Assembly (NCBI RefSeq): GCF_026107515.2
Contig: NZ_JAPCHW010000001.1
Location: 372,001 to 436,000 of the forward strand
Direction of reading: 5' to 3'
Length of the DNA: 64,000 bases
DNA from: Glutamicibacter sp. MNS18
GTDB lineage: Bacteria; Actinomycetota; Actinomycetes; Actinomycetales; Micrococcaceae
The position numbers and the translations under genes are program-made. The stretch's first letter is position 1, and the number at the start of each line of letters is the position of its first letter. Under the pieces are notes generated by a model. That model did not search any database, was not told where the DNA came from, and worked only from the letters and a program-made list of their open reading frames with translations. Positions 9,499 to 16,654 of the stretch are shown here, in pieces.

Positions 9499-10122
9499 AT
9501 GTCGGACTCCCAGGAGGTCGAAGATTTGGCCGAGACATTCAGCCTCGAAGCGGAAGCGTCGTTCAGCGACGAAAACAAGGCGTGGGAGGCCGTCCGAATC
9601 CTTGCTGAATGCGTCGAGCATGTGCAGCCGGGCGGGCGGCTCATGAACAGTCCCGGTTTCATACTGCGTGGCGATAATAAGCAATGGAGGCGACAGACAG
9701 TTAGGGAGCTCGCTGTTATCCGCGAGAAGTTTGACATTGAATATCCGGCCTTGGCGTGGGGCTACGTCACCGACGGGCTCCAATGGAGGGTTGATGGGTG
9801 GATGTTCAACGCCAAGTCGCAAAAGATCCAGGTGGAAGCCTATGCCGGAGCGTCCCTCTTGGGTACCGAGGAGGCGCTGCGCACAGTCGTCAGCCGAGCG
9901 CGGGAGCGCGGTGTCGAGATGGCGGTGAAGCAGGTCAAGTTCTCGGCCACGGAGTCGACCGGTTCTCCACGGTCGAGAGACATTCAAGTGAACACAAGTC
10001 CGATGAGGAAGTGGAAGATGTTCCGGGCGTGGGTGGGTCCCCATCTGGCCGCCTATATAGTTGGCATCGTTTCCTCAATATCGGCGACTGGTTTGCTCCT
10101 ATGGCTAGGCCTTGGGGGCTGA
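9499..10122 (+). CDS. Hypothetical protein with C-terminal membrane anchor
   Basis: The first 170 residues are soluble and rich in charged residues and match no family I recognise. A single hydrophobic segment at about residues 184-205 (AAYIVGIVSSISATGLLLWL) would anchor it in the membrane with the bulk inside. It is the only gene between ychF and repeat copy 1 and forms the first cassette of the array. Its base composition looks less GC-rich than the flanking core genes. Confidence 0.6.
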   Translation: MSDSQEVEDLAETFSLEAEASFSDENKAWEAVRILAECVEHVQPGGRLMNSPGFILRGDNKQWRRQTVRELAVIREKFDIEYPALAWGYVTDGLQWRVDGWMFNAKSQKIQVEAYAGASLLGTEEALRTVVSRARERGVEMAVKQVKFSATESTGSPRSRDIQVNTSPMRKWKMFRAWVGPHLAAYIVGIVSSISATGLLLWLGLGG

Positions 10123-10270
10123 GTTTCCGATTCGATATCGGTGGCCACGAAGGAAAAGTTGGGCGCAACCAAGTGGTACGTTCGCCCTAACGCGCGTGAT
10201 GGTTTTGGCTAACGTGTCGAGATGGCTACCTTGTTGCGTCGAAGATTCAGCGCGGTAAGCCGCGACTCCA

Positions 10271-10336
10271 GACGTTGGAATGTGCGGCGACGTGGTGGAG
10301 TTCCGCTTCAACGTGTAGTCGCGTTCCGATTCAACC
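10271..10336 (+). repeat. Array repeat copy 1
   Basis: The 48 bp at 10271-10318 match the array consensus (left arm GAGGTTGGTATGTG plus the ychF core) at about 46 positions. A second, diverged half copy (10319-10336, GCGTTCCGATTCAACC) follows at once, as it also does in copy 4. Confidence 0.85.
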
Positions 10337-10379
10337 TCTGGGGGCCTCTGGGGCACTCGAGGGCACGCGCGAACATTGC

Positions 10380-10401
10380 GTACAACTTGTACAAGTCGTA
10401 C
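10380..10401. promoter_or_regulatory. Palindromic operator of the Phd/YefM-RelE operon
   Basis: A 22-bp palindrome with 10 of 11 pairs complementary is centred on ACTTGTACAAGT. Its right edge overlaps a TACGAT -10 box (10399-10404) that lies 6 nt before the antitoxin ATG. This is the usual layout for autorepression by the antitoxin. Confidence 0.75.
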
Positions 10402-10410
10402 GATAGGCAC

Positions 10411-10653
10411 ATGACTTCAGTGACTCTTTCCCAGTTCCGTAGCCGGCAGAGCGACTACATCGCCGCTGCGCAGCGTGAGCCTGTCGAGATCACCTCCCGC
10501 GGTGCGGGGCGTCGTGCTGTCGTCGTGTCGCCCGAGTTCTTCGACCGTGCCGTGCGGGCGCTGGAGGACCAGGCTGACATCCGCGCGGCAGCGGAAGCGC
10601 GCGAGGAGCCTCGTGTTCCTTTCGAAGACCTGATGGAAGAGCTTGGGCTTTGA
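10411..10653 (+). CDS. Type II antitoxin, Phd/YefM family
   Basis: The 80-residue protein begins with the Phd/YefM DNA-binding fold (SVTLSQFRSRQSDYIAAAQR, then EPVEITSRGAGRRAVVVSP) and ends in an acidic helix (EEPRVPFEDLMEEL) of the sort that wraps the toxin. It should neutralise the RelE-like protein 12 bp downstream and repress its own promoter through the palindrome at 10380-10401. The mRNA looks leaderless. It is the first gene of the second array cassette. Confidence 0.88.
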   Translation: MTSVTLSQFRSRQSDYIAAAQREPVEITSRGAGRRAVVVSPEFFDRAVRALEDQADIRAAAEAREEPRVPFEDLMEELGL

Positions 10654-10665
10654 TCCCGGGTTGAC

Positions 10666-10923
10666 GTGACGTACCGGATCACCATCGCGCGGGGAGCCGC
10701 GAAGACCTTTCGTGGGCTTCATCCGCAGGTTGCTGCACGCTTGAAGGCTGCGATCCAAGAGCTCGCAGAAGATCCACGTCCGCCGGGAAGTCTGCGGCTG
10801 AGCGGCGGTGACGGCGAGCTCCGCATTCGCGTCGGCGACTACCGGATCGTCTACGACGTCCAGGATGATGAGCTTGTGGTCTTGGTGCTGCGAGTCGGTC
10901 ACCGCCGGGAGGTCTATCGATGA
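10666..10923 (+). CDS. RelE/ParE-superfamily toxin
   Basis: The 85-residue protein fits the RelE fold: MTYRITIARGAAKTFRGLHP, a helical hairpin, then DGELRIRVGDYRIVYDVQDD and a C-terminal VLRVGHRREVYR strand with the basic/aromatic residues (Arg, His, Tyr) that RelE toxins use for ribosome-dependent mRNA cleavage. The start is GTG. Its stop overlaps the next ATG by 4 bp (10920-10923). Confidence 0.88.
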   Translation: MTYRITIARGAAKTFRGLHPQVAARLKAAIQELAEDPRPPGSLRLSGGDGELRIRVGDYRIVYDVQDDELVVLVLRVGHRREVYR

Positions 10924-11270
10924 CGCGACGAAGCGAGCAGACCGAGGGCAAGCTGGCTGAGATAGTGATCGACGTCGTTGCACACAAAGATCTGACAGCA
11001 GGCGACGTCGCTGGGCTTCGCTGATTGTTCGACGCCGAGTACCAGCATGGTTTCGGGGAGTGGGGCCCGGTGTCGGGGGGTCTCGAGGAAGTGGTCTCGT
11101 TCTACATCGCGTGCGGGTGGACTCGAATCTCTGCCGCGGTGCGTTCGATCAACCGCGCCGGCCAGTCAGTTTTCGACCCGCCAGGGCAGCCGCTGCTCGT
11201 CCTGCCGGTAGGACATCGGCTTGCTTCCTGGCCGGACGGCGAGGTCGACTTGCGCGGTCGCGCGTGGTGA
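10920..11270 (+). pseudogene. Small gene interrupted by an in-frame TGA
   Basis: An ATG overlapping the RelE stop opens a frame of 34 codons that ends at TGA 11022-11024; the same frame then runs on for 81 further codons to 11270 without another stop. Read through, it would give a 116-residue protein of no family I recognise. The 4-bp overlap and the shared frame suggest one original gene coupled to the toxin and broken by a single nonsense change. The alternative is two unrelated small frames. Confidence 0.45.
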
Positions 11271-11359
11271 TCATTATGGGCGTACCCGTGGACTGGGAGA
11301 TGCATGAGCTTTAGTGAGGCTGAACCATGAGATCGTGGAATACCGCTGAAGGGCGCTTT

Positions 11360-11974
11360 ATGAGCACTGAATATGAATCCCAGGTGGTGCGCGAAGCGTA
11401 TGAATCCCGCGCGACCGAGTACACGAAAGTCCTCGGATCTATAGAGGCAATGTCTCCGGTGGATCTAGCGGCGATCGAAGGATGGTCCCGTGGCATAGAC
11501 GGCCGCATTGTCGACGCTGGTTGCGGGCCGGGTCACTGGACTGCGCATCTGCGCAATCTCGGTGCCGACATTGAGGGTATCGATATGGTGCCAGCTTTTA
11601 TCGACGGTGCTCGGAGTCGCTTTCCGGACACCGCGTTCCGTCTCGGGGATCTGGACGCTCTCCCAGTAAAGTCAGCCAGCCTCGCCGGAATCCTCGCCTG
11701 GTATTCCTTGATTCATGTGTCTCCGGATCTGTTATCCGTCACCATTCAAGAATTTGCTCGATGTCTTGAGCCGGGAGGAAGAGTGCTCCTCGGATTCTTC
11801 GAAGGGCAAAAGGTTGAAGCGTTTGGCCACGCGGTCACCACTGCCTATTTCTGGCCAGTAGAAGAGATGGCTCGACTCCTTGCTGATGCTCGTTTCGAGG
11901 TCACGGAGGTTCGGACGCGGGCCGACCCCGGCGCTCGACCTCACGCTGCAATAGCTGCGCAGCTTAGCCATTGA
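11360..11974 (+). CDS. Class I SAM-dependent methyltransferase
   Basis: Motif I is RIVDAGCGPGHWTAHLRNLG and the acidic residue after strand 2 is in IEGIDMVPAF; LAWYSLIHVSPD is the motif IV/V region. This is the Rossmann methyltransferase core (UbiE/COQ5-like); the substrate is unknown. ATG 11360, with GAAGGGCG upstream, gives 204 residues; ATG 11327 would add 11. It is the last gene before repeat copy 2. Confidence 0.85.
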   Translation: MSTEYESQVVREAYESRATEYTKVLGSIEAMSPVDLAAIEGWSRGIDGRIVDAGCGPGHWTAHLRNLGADIEGIDMVPAFIDGARSRFPDTAFRLGDLDALPVKSASLAGILAWYSLIHVSPDLLSVTIQEFARCLEPGGRVLLGFFEGQKVEAFGHAVTTAYFWPVEEMARLLADARFEVTEVRTRADPGARPHAAIAAQLSH

Positions 11975-12068
11975 TCTGAACTTCTTGAAACGTTTGCTAC
12001 GTGGGGCACTCCTGCGAGTGGCGTCACAATGCAACCTCTGGTACGAAGAAGTTCCCCTCGTTTCACCA

Positions 12069-12116
12069 GAGGTTGGTCCGTGCGGGGACGTGGTGGAGTT
12101 CCGATTTAACGTCTAG
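12069..12116 (+). repeat. Array repeat copy 2
   Basis: About 43 of 48 positions match the array consensus without gaps, including the left arm GAGGTTGGT and the ychF core up to the TAG. Confidence 0.85.
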
Positions 12117-12151
12117 CGTTATTGGTGAGCCTAGAGATTTCGGACAGTGGA

Positions 12152-12170
12152 CCCTCCTAAACTGGGAGGG
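12152..12170. promoter_or_regulatory. Inverted repeat over a -10-like box upstream of HigBA
   Basis: CCCTCC (12152-12157) and GGAGGG (12165-12170) flank TAAACT (12158-12163), a plausible -10 box. This would suit autorepression by the HigA protein, but the promoter assignment is inferred only from position. Confidence 0.4.
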
Positions 12171-12216
12171 CAACTGAAAGAGAGATCAGCAGTATGTCAA
12201 AGGCGTTGACCGGACG

Positions 12217-12423
12217 GTGCAGCGAGCGACCTTGCGGAAGCTTGAGTTGATCCATGCGGCGAAGGATGTCGAGGACCTGAGGATCCCGCCGGGCAACCGG
12301 TTGGAGCGGCTGGTCGGCGACCGGCGCGGTCAGCACAGCATCCGAGTCAACGCGCAATGGCGTCTCTGCTTCGTCTGGAGAGAGGGAGGTGCGGACAATG
12401 TCGAACTCGTCGACTACCACTGA
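12217..12423 (+). CDS. HigB-like toxin, N-terminally short
   Basis: The sequence from KLELIHAAKDVEDLRIPPGN through GQHSIRVNAQWRLCFVWREG to VELVDYH is the core of HigB (RelE superfamily plasmid killer) proteins. Family members are about 92 residues and start roughly 25 residues earlier. Here the matching frame is open only back to a TGA at 12175-12177, and the first usable start is GTG 12217, giving 68 residues. The 5' end therefore looks lost or frameshifted near the cassette boundary, and the toxin may be inactive. HigA overlaps its 3' end. Confidence 0.7.
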   Translation: MQRATLRKLELIHAAKDVEDLRIPPGNRLERLVGDRRGQHSIRVNAQWRLCFVWREGGADNVELVDYH

Positions 12424-12718
12424 GAGCGACCTGATCGAGCCGATCCACCCGGGAGAGATCCTGATGGGGGACTTCATTGAGGGCTTCGGGATCACGCAGA
12501 ACAAGCTCGCCCTGTCGATCGGCGTCCCGCCGCGGCGGATCAACGAGATTGTGCACGGCAAGCGGGGTATCACAGCTGACACGGCGATCCGGCTGGCGCG
12601 GTACTTCGGGACGTCCGAGGAGTTCTGGATGAACCTGCAGTCCAACTACGAGCTGCGGCTCGAGCGTCGCCTGCTGCGTGACAAGATCGCAGCGATCACG
12701 CCGCTGGAGGTCGCGTGA
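12398..12718 (+). CDS. HigA-family antitoxin (XRE-type helix-turn-helix)
   Basis: The 106-residue protein has the HigA/VapI pattern: IEPIHPGEILMGDFIEGFGI, then helix-turn-helix TQNKLALSIGVPPRRINEIV and KRGITADTAIRLARYFGTSE. It should bind HigB and repress the operon. ATG 12398 was chosen because GGGAGG lies 8 nt upstream. Its stop overlaps the GTG of the NUDIX gene (GTGA, 12715-12718). Confidence 0.9.
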   Translation: MSNSSTTTESDLIEPIHPGEILMGDFIEGFGITQNKLALSIGVPPRRINEIVHGKRGITADTAIRLARYFGTSEEFWMNLQSNYELRLERRLLRDKIAAITPLEVA

Positions 12719-13194
12719 CTGTCGGTCCAGAACGTCGGCTTGTTCGAAAGGTCGTCGGCTATGTAGTCCGTGGCGGGCGACTGCTGGTGTTCACGCATGA
12801 CGGTGTTCCCCTCGAGGTCGCCGGTGTCCAGGTCCCGGCGGGTTCCATCGAGCCCGGGGAGCAGCCCGTGGCCGCTGTGGTCCGCGAGGTGCGGGAAGAA
12901 ACCGGCGTCGACGCCCAGGTTGTCCGTGTTCTGGGCGTCGAGCGATACGACGTGTGGCCGGCGAAGCCCGAGCTCCATGAGCGTCACTTCTTCCAACTCG
13001 CGCCACTTGGCGGCCGCTCGGAGGAACGCTGGCGCGCAGGGGAAGAGATGCCATCAGATGATGGGCCTACGCAACGATGGACGTGCCAGTGGATACCGCT
13101 GGAGCAGGCCCACGTGCTGTGCGCCGGCTTCGGCGCGCGACTCGGCGAGATCCTTCTCGAGGGCGATTCAGGTGCGGCAGCTGCGGAAGGATAG
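12715..13194 (+). CDS. NUDIX hydrolase translationally coupled to HigA
   Basis: The NUDIX box (GSIEPGEQPVAAVVREVREE then TG) is complete in this 159-residue protein. The substrate is unknown. Its GTG start overlaps the antitoxin stop by 4 bp, so it belongs to the HigBA operon, and repeat copy 3 begins 14 bp after its stop. VapBC in a later cassette is also followed by an overlapping NUDIX gene. Confidence 0.88.
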   Translation: MTVGPERRLVRKVVGYVVRGGRLLVFTHDGVPLEVAGVQVPAGSIEPGEQPVAAVVREVREETGVDAQVVRVLGVERYDVWPAKPELHERHFFQLAPLGGRSEERWRAGEEMPSDDGPTQRWTCQWIPLEQAHVLCAGFGARLGEILLEGDSGAAAAEG

Positions 13195-13208
13195 GTCTAC
13201 AGATCCGT

Positions 13209-13256
13209 GATGGTCCTTCGTGCCGTAACCCGGTCAAGTTCCGCTTCAACGTCTAG
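13209..13256 (+). repeat. Array repeat copy 3
   Basis: 35 of 48 positions match without gaps. The right part is identical to the ychF end over 24 bp (13237-13260), including TTTT after the TAG, which makes it the copy closest to genomic ychF downstream sequence. The left arm is the most diverged. Confidence 0.8.
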
Positions 13257-13293
13257 TTTTACTGAGCTTTTGGTGCTCCCATACGCGTTTCAG

Positions 13294-13332
13294 ATACGGC
13301 CCCGCTTGCTTCGGCAATCGGGGCCGTATTTG
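13294..13332. terminator. Strong hairpin downstream of repeat copy 3
   Basis: Arms of 11 nt (13294-13304 and 13319-13329, ATACGGCCCCG and complement) enclose a 14-nt loop and are followed by a few T residues. Because copy 3 also keeps the ychF-like TTTT after the stop, this may be a displaced ychF terminator; that part is inference. Confidence 0.6.
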
Positions 13333-13447
13333 CGGTTGTGTGGATCGACTGGCTCTCGGCAACCTCTCCTGTTCCCGAGACATCGGTTGCAGTCGAGTTC
13401 CGTTCACCTCGCAGCGATCGTCTCTTAAGCGGCAGTAGGATCGGTCT

Positions 13448-13963
13448 ATGGATGCCGAGCGTGTGGTTGAGGAACTTTATTTGGCGGGCGGCTGTCTCTG
13501 GGGTGTACAGGCCTTCATCAAGACGCTGCCTGGGGTAACGTCCACCGAGGCCGGAAGGGTCAACGGAACCAGCCAGTGTATCGACAGCGCCTACGACGGG
13601 TATGCGGAATGCGTGCGAACACGATTCGATCCGACGGTTGTTAGTGTCGAGCAGCTGACGGCCTACCTCTTCGAGATCATTGATCCCTACAGCGTCAACA
13701 AGCAGGGACCAGATCTCGGTCAGAAGTATCGGACTGGTGTCTACTCCAACAAGCTGGCCCACCTCGAAGAGGCTCGTGCTTTCATCGCGGCGAGAGACGA
13801 CGCTCACCGAATCGCCGTTGAGGTGCTGCCACTGACCAACTACTTGCGAAGCGCCGAGGAACATCAGGATCGGCTCGCACGTTTCCCCGAGGATTCGTGT
13901 CATCTTCCCGCAGAACAACTGGCTAAGTACCGCGGTGATGTTGATCTAGCGGGTCGTTCGTGA
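13448..13963 (+). CDS. Peptide-methionine (S)-S-oxide reductase homologue (MsrA family)
   Basis: The 171-residue protein follows MsrA from end to end: AGGCLWGVQAF with the catalytic Cys 16, TRFDPTVVSVEQL, then EIIDPYSVNKQGPDLGQKYR. Two positions differ from the usual pattern: GCFWG is GCLWG, and the GHAE motif is GYAE. The nucleophile is intact, so reduction of methionine sulfoxide remains possible, but the substrate may differ. TAGGAT at 13436-13441 ends 6 nt before the ATG, a leaderless layout. It is the sole gene of its cassette. Confidence 0.85.
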   Translation: MDAERVVEELYLAGGCLWGVQAFIKTLPGVTSTEAGRVNGTSQCIDSAYDGYAECVRTRFDPTVVSVEQLTAYLFEIIDPYSVNKQGPDLGQKYRTGVYSNKLAHLEEARAFIAARDDAHRIAVEVLPLTNYLRSAEEHQDRLARFPEDSCHLPAEQLAKYRGDVDLAGRS

Positions 13964-13973
13964 TGATCAGCCA

Positions 13974-14040
13974 GAAGTTGTTGTGTGCCGGAAATCGGCG
14001 GAGTTCCGCTGCAACGTGTAGCCGCGTTCCGGTTCAACCG
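13974..14040 (+). repeat. Array repeat copy 4
   Basis: 37 of 48 positions (13974-14021) match without gaps. As in copy 1, a diverged second half copy follows (GCGTTCCGGTTCAACC, ending about 14039). Copies 1 and 4 also share GTGTAG in place of GTCTAG. Confidence 0.8.
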
Positions 14041-14061
14041 TTCAGTGCTCGAAGTTGAGCT

Positions 14062-14095
14062 GTCACAATTATACCGTTTACGGTATAGTTGTGAC
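14062..14095. promoter_or_regulatory. Operator/promoter palindrome of the AbiE operon
   Basis: Arms of 15 nt (14062-14076 and 14081-14095) are complementary at 14 positions around a TTTA loop. The right arm contains TATAGT (14084-14089), a -10 box 6 nt before the abiEi ATG at 14096. AbiEi-type antitoxins are known to repress by binding inverted repeats in their promoter. Confidence 0.85.
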
Positions 14096-14638
14096 ATGGC
14101 TGGTGAGCTGAAGTACCGAGACATTGTGCGTGAGATCGCACTGGATCAGTACGGATATGTCACCACGCGAAACGCGACCGAAGCCGGTGTTCCCGCCGTA
14201 GAGTTGCCCAAGCTGGCGGCGCGAGGCGGACTCGAGAATGTCGCATACGGGCTGTATCGTGTGCCGGATATTCCCCCCACGCGGTACGACCAGTTCGCGG
14301 AAGCGCTGCTTCGCGTGGGTGAGGGGGCTCATCTGCACGGAGAGTCTGTGCTCGCATTGCTCGGGCTGGGCGACGTCAACCCGCGGCGGATCAAAGTCGC
14401 GACGAGCAGGCGAGCCCGCTCCCGACTTCCCGAATTCGTGGAGCTGACTACGGTGCGGGGCGGATTTTCCGCACGGCTCTATGAGGGACTAGCGTCGCAG
14501 TCTGTCGCGGATGCTCTCCTCGAATGCCGTGGCCGCATCGAGACGCAGAATCTGCTCGACGCCGCTAAGCAGGCTCGGGGTGAGGGGCTATTGACGACTG
14601 CGGAGTGGCAGCGGGTACGCAAGGAGATCACGTCGTGA
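14096..14638 (+). CDS. AbiEi-type antitoxin/transcriptional repressor
   Basis: The 180-residue protein has the AbiEi N-terminal winged helix (YRDIVREIALDQYGYVTTRN, then AGVPAVELPKLAARGGLENV and YGLYRV) and the C-terminal antitoxin domain with LHGESVLALLGLGDVNPRRI. In AbiE (type IV toxin-antitoxin, phage abortive infection) it represses the operon and counteracts AbiEii without binding it. It starts directly after the operator palindrome on a probably leaderless mRNA and overlaps the toxin by 4 bp. Confidence 0.88.
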   Translation: MAGELKYRDIVREIALDQYGYVTTRNATEAGVPAVELPKLAARGGLENVAYGLYRVPDIPPTRYDQFAEALLRVGEGAHLHGESVLALLGLGDVNPRRIKVATSRRARSRLPEFVELTTVRGGFSARLYEGLASQSVADALLECRGRIETQNLLDAAKQARGEGLLTTAEWQRVRKEITS

Positions 14639-15492
14639 GCTACGCCGGTGCGCCGATCAGCGTGCGTTCTCTGGAGCAGCGCATCCGGAATCTCGAAGGC
14701 GACGACGGGTTGGCGCAACGGCGCAGAGTCAGCATGGCTCTGGTCGTCGTCGGCCAGATGCTCCCCGCTGGGGCGATCAAAGGTGGCAGTGCGATGGCGC
14801 TCCGATTCGGACGGAGCACGCGATTCACCCGTGATCTCGATGCCGCGAGGATCGGCCCGCTCGCAGTGTTCCGCGCCGACTTCGAGGAGGCGTTGGCGCG
14901 TGGTTGGGTCGGCTTCACCGGCAGGCTCGTGCAGAAAGCCGCGCCCACCCCGGAAGCGGTACCGGCGGCGTATGTCATGCAGCCTTTCGAGGTGAAGCTC
15001 GACTATCGAGGTCGAGCCTGGTGCACGGTGAAGTTCGAGCTCGGTCATAACGAGATCGGCGACGCTGAAGATCCAGAGCTGCACCTCGCGGACGATCTCG
15101 CGACCATGTTCACGGATGTTGTCCTCGAAGCGCCGGTACCTGTTCGCGTCATGCGTGCAGACCATCAGATCGCGCTGAAGCTGCACGCACTATCCGTCGA
15201 GGGAAGTGAACGCGCACGCGATCTCGTGGATCTCCAGTTACTCGAAAACCGTGGGGATCTGGACCTCGGGCAGATCGGGGAGACCTACGTACGGCTATTC
15301 GAATATCGGCGGCAACAGCAGTGGCCACCGGTCGTCACCGTCGCGGAGCAATGGCATCCACTGTATGCGGAGGCCGCTGACGGCGTGGATGCACTGCATT
15401 CCGTCGACGAAGCCGTCATCTGGGTGAATGACTTCATTCGTCGAATCGCCTCGGCCGGATCTGCGACCACCGCTGAGGATGATCGCCGATGA
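14635..15492 (+). CDS. AbiEii-type nucleotidyltransferase toxin
   Basis: The 285-residue protein has the DUF1814/AbiEii signature: AIKGGSAMALRFGRSTRFTR followed by DLD (GGS at 50-52, Asp 67 and Asp 69), then the helical domain with DHQIALKLHAL and SERARDLVDLQLL. AbiEii/MenT-type toxins transfer nucleotides to tRNA or related targets and halt growth. The GTG start overlaps the AbiEi stop, and its own stop overlaps the ATG of the hydrolase pseudogene. Confidence 0.88.
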   Translation: MSYAGAPISVRSLEQRIRNLEGDDGLAQRRRVSMALVVVGQMLPAGAIKGGSAMALRFGRSTRFTRDLDAARIGPLAVFRADFEEALARGWVGFTGRLVQKAAPTPEAVPAAYVMQPFEVKLDYRGRAWCTVKFELGHNEIGDAEDPELHLADDLATMFTDVVLEAPVPVRVMRADHQIALKLHALSVEGSERARDLVDLQLLENRGDLDLGQIGETYVRLFEYRRQQQWPPVVTVAEQWHPLYAEAADGVDALHSVDEAVIWVNDFIRRIASAGSATTAEDDRR

Positions 15493-16283
15493 CCATCGGG
15501 ACGACACACATGTTCGAGCACCGTGGGGCGACGATCTCGGTCACCGCCCTCGACGGTGCCAGACCGACGGTGGTTCTACTCCACGGCTTGGCATGAAGCT
15601 TCCGGGAGCTATTGCCGACCGCGCGGGCGCTCCAAGGACATCGGGTGCTGCTGGTTGACCAGCGTGGGCATGGTCGGAGCACGCGGAGGCCGGACGATCT
15701 GTCGCGTGCCGCATTCGTCGGCGATGTCGTCGCAGTCATGGACGCCTGTGCGCCGGGGGAGCGGTGCTTCCTCGTCGGCCAGTCGATGGGCGCGCACACT
15801 GCGTTCCTCACATCGGCCATGCATCCCGACCGTGTCGGGGGTCTGGTGATGCTCGAGGGAGAAGTCGCCGGTAGCGGCGATCCCGAAGAGACTGCCACGG
15901 TCGGACGCTGGTTCGCCTCGTGGCCCATACCGTTTCCGGTTGAAGCCGCGGCGCGGGTGTTTCTCGGGGAGGATGCCATCGTGGACGCCTGGATCGCTGA
16001 CCCCGAGGCCACCCAGCAAGGGCTCATGCCGCGATTTGATGCCGACGTCATGTAACGCACACGCGATGCGGTGCGCGAATCGCGCTGGTCCGAATGGGAG
16101 AGCTTGCAAGAGCCCACGCTCGCGATCTTCGCTGCCCGGAGCACGTTCTCGGCATCAGACAAGGACGAGCTCGTGCGTCGCCGACCTTCCACTGTTCGGT
16201 TCGACCTCAGTGGCGGCAGTCATGATGCCCACCTCGACGCTTTCGACGAGTGGACCGATGTGCTTGCCCGCTGGCTGAGGTGA
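15489..16283 (+). pseudogene. Alpha/beta hydrolase with two in-frame stop codons
   Basis: One frame of 265 codons reads as a complete alpha/beta hydrolase: TVVLLHGLA (oxyanion loop), VLLVDQRGHGRST, LVGQSMGAHTA with the nucleophile Ser, and SGGSHDAHL with the catalytic His near the end. It is cut by TGA at 15594-15596, where a Gly or similar is expected after HGLA, and by TAA at 16053-16055. Both look like single-base changes, so decay is recent. Its ATG overlaps the AbiEii stop, making it the coupled cargo of this cassette. Confidence 0.85.
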
Positions 16284-16329
16284 GGTTGGTATCTGCGGCG
16301 ACGTGGTGAAGTTCGTTTCATGGTCTGAG
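16282..16329 (+). repeat. Array repeat copy 5
   Basis: The left arm and GGCGACGTGGTG are nearly perfect (26 of the first 27 positions). The ychF end part is more diverged and needs a 1-bp gap. Overall about 42 of 48 positions match. Confidence 0.8.
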
Positions 16330-16385
16330 CGGACTTGATGCAATCGTTCACACGGGTGCTGATCTCGACCTTGGCGACCAGGGTC

Positions 16386-16403
16386 GATATCAATACTGAT
16401 ATC
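16386..16403. promoter_or_regulatory. Palindromic operator upstream of VapBC
   Basis: GATATCA and TGATATC form a perfect inverted repeat around ATAC, and AATACT (16392-16397) inside it could be the -10 box. This suits binding by a ribbon-helix-helix antitoxin dimer. Confidence 0.7.
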
Positions 16404-16420
16404 AACAGGGGGTGGTCATC

Positions 16421-16654
16421 ATGGCATCCATCGTTGTCAGGGGAATCGACGAATCAGTAAAACAGAGCTTGGCGAAGCGGGCCAAGGCGCACGGCCGTTC
16501 CATGGAAGCGGAGGTGCGTGAGATTCTCACTCGGGCTACATCAGGTTCGCACATCGGACTTGCGTTCTTAGATGCGGCTCGCGATGCTGGCGGTGTCGAG
16601 GAGCTGGTGATCCCTGAACATGTCGATGAGGCCCGAAAGGTCGACTTCGGGTGA
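16421..16654 (+). CDS. VapB/FitA-type ribbon-helix-helix antitoxin
   Basis: The 77-residue protein begins MASIVVRGIDESVKQSLAKR, then AKAHGRSMEAEVREILTRAT, the FitA-like ribbon-helix-helix pattern. Its C-terminal tail should bind VapC. ATG 16421 was preferred because AGGGGGT lies 8 nt upstream; GTG 16412 would add three residues. Its stop overlaps the VapC GTG. Confidence 0.9.
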   Translation: MASIVVRGIDESVKQSLAKRAKAHGRSMEAEVREILTRATSGSHIGLAFLDAARDAGGVEELVIPEHVDEARKVDFG

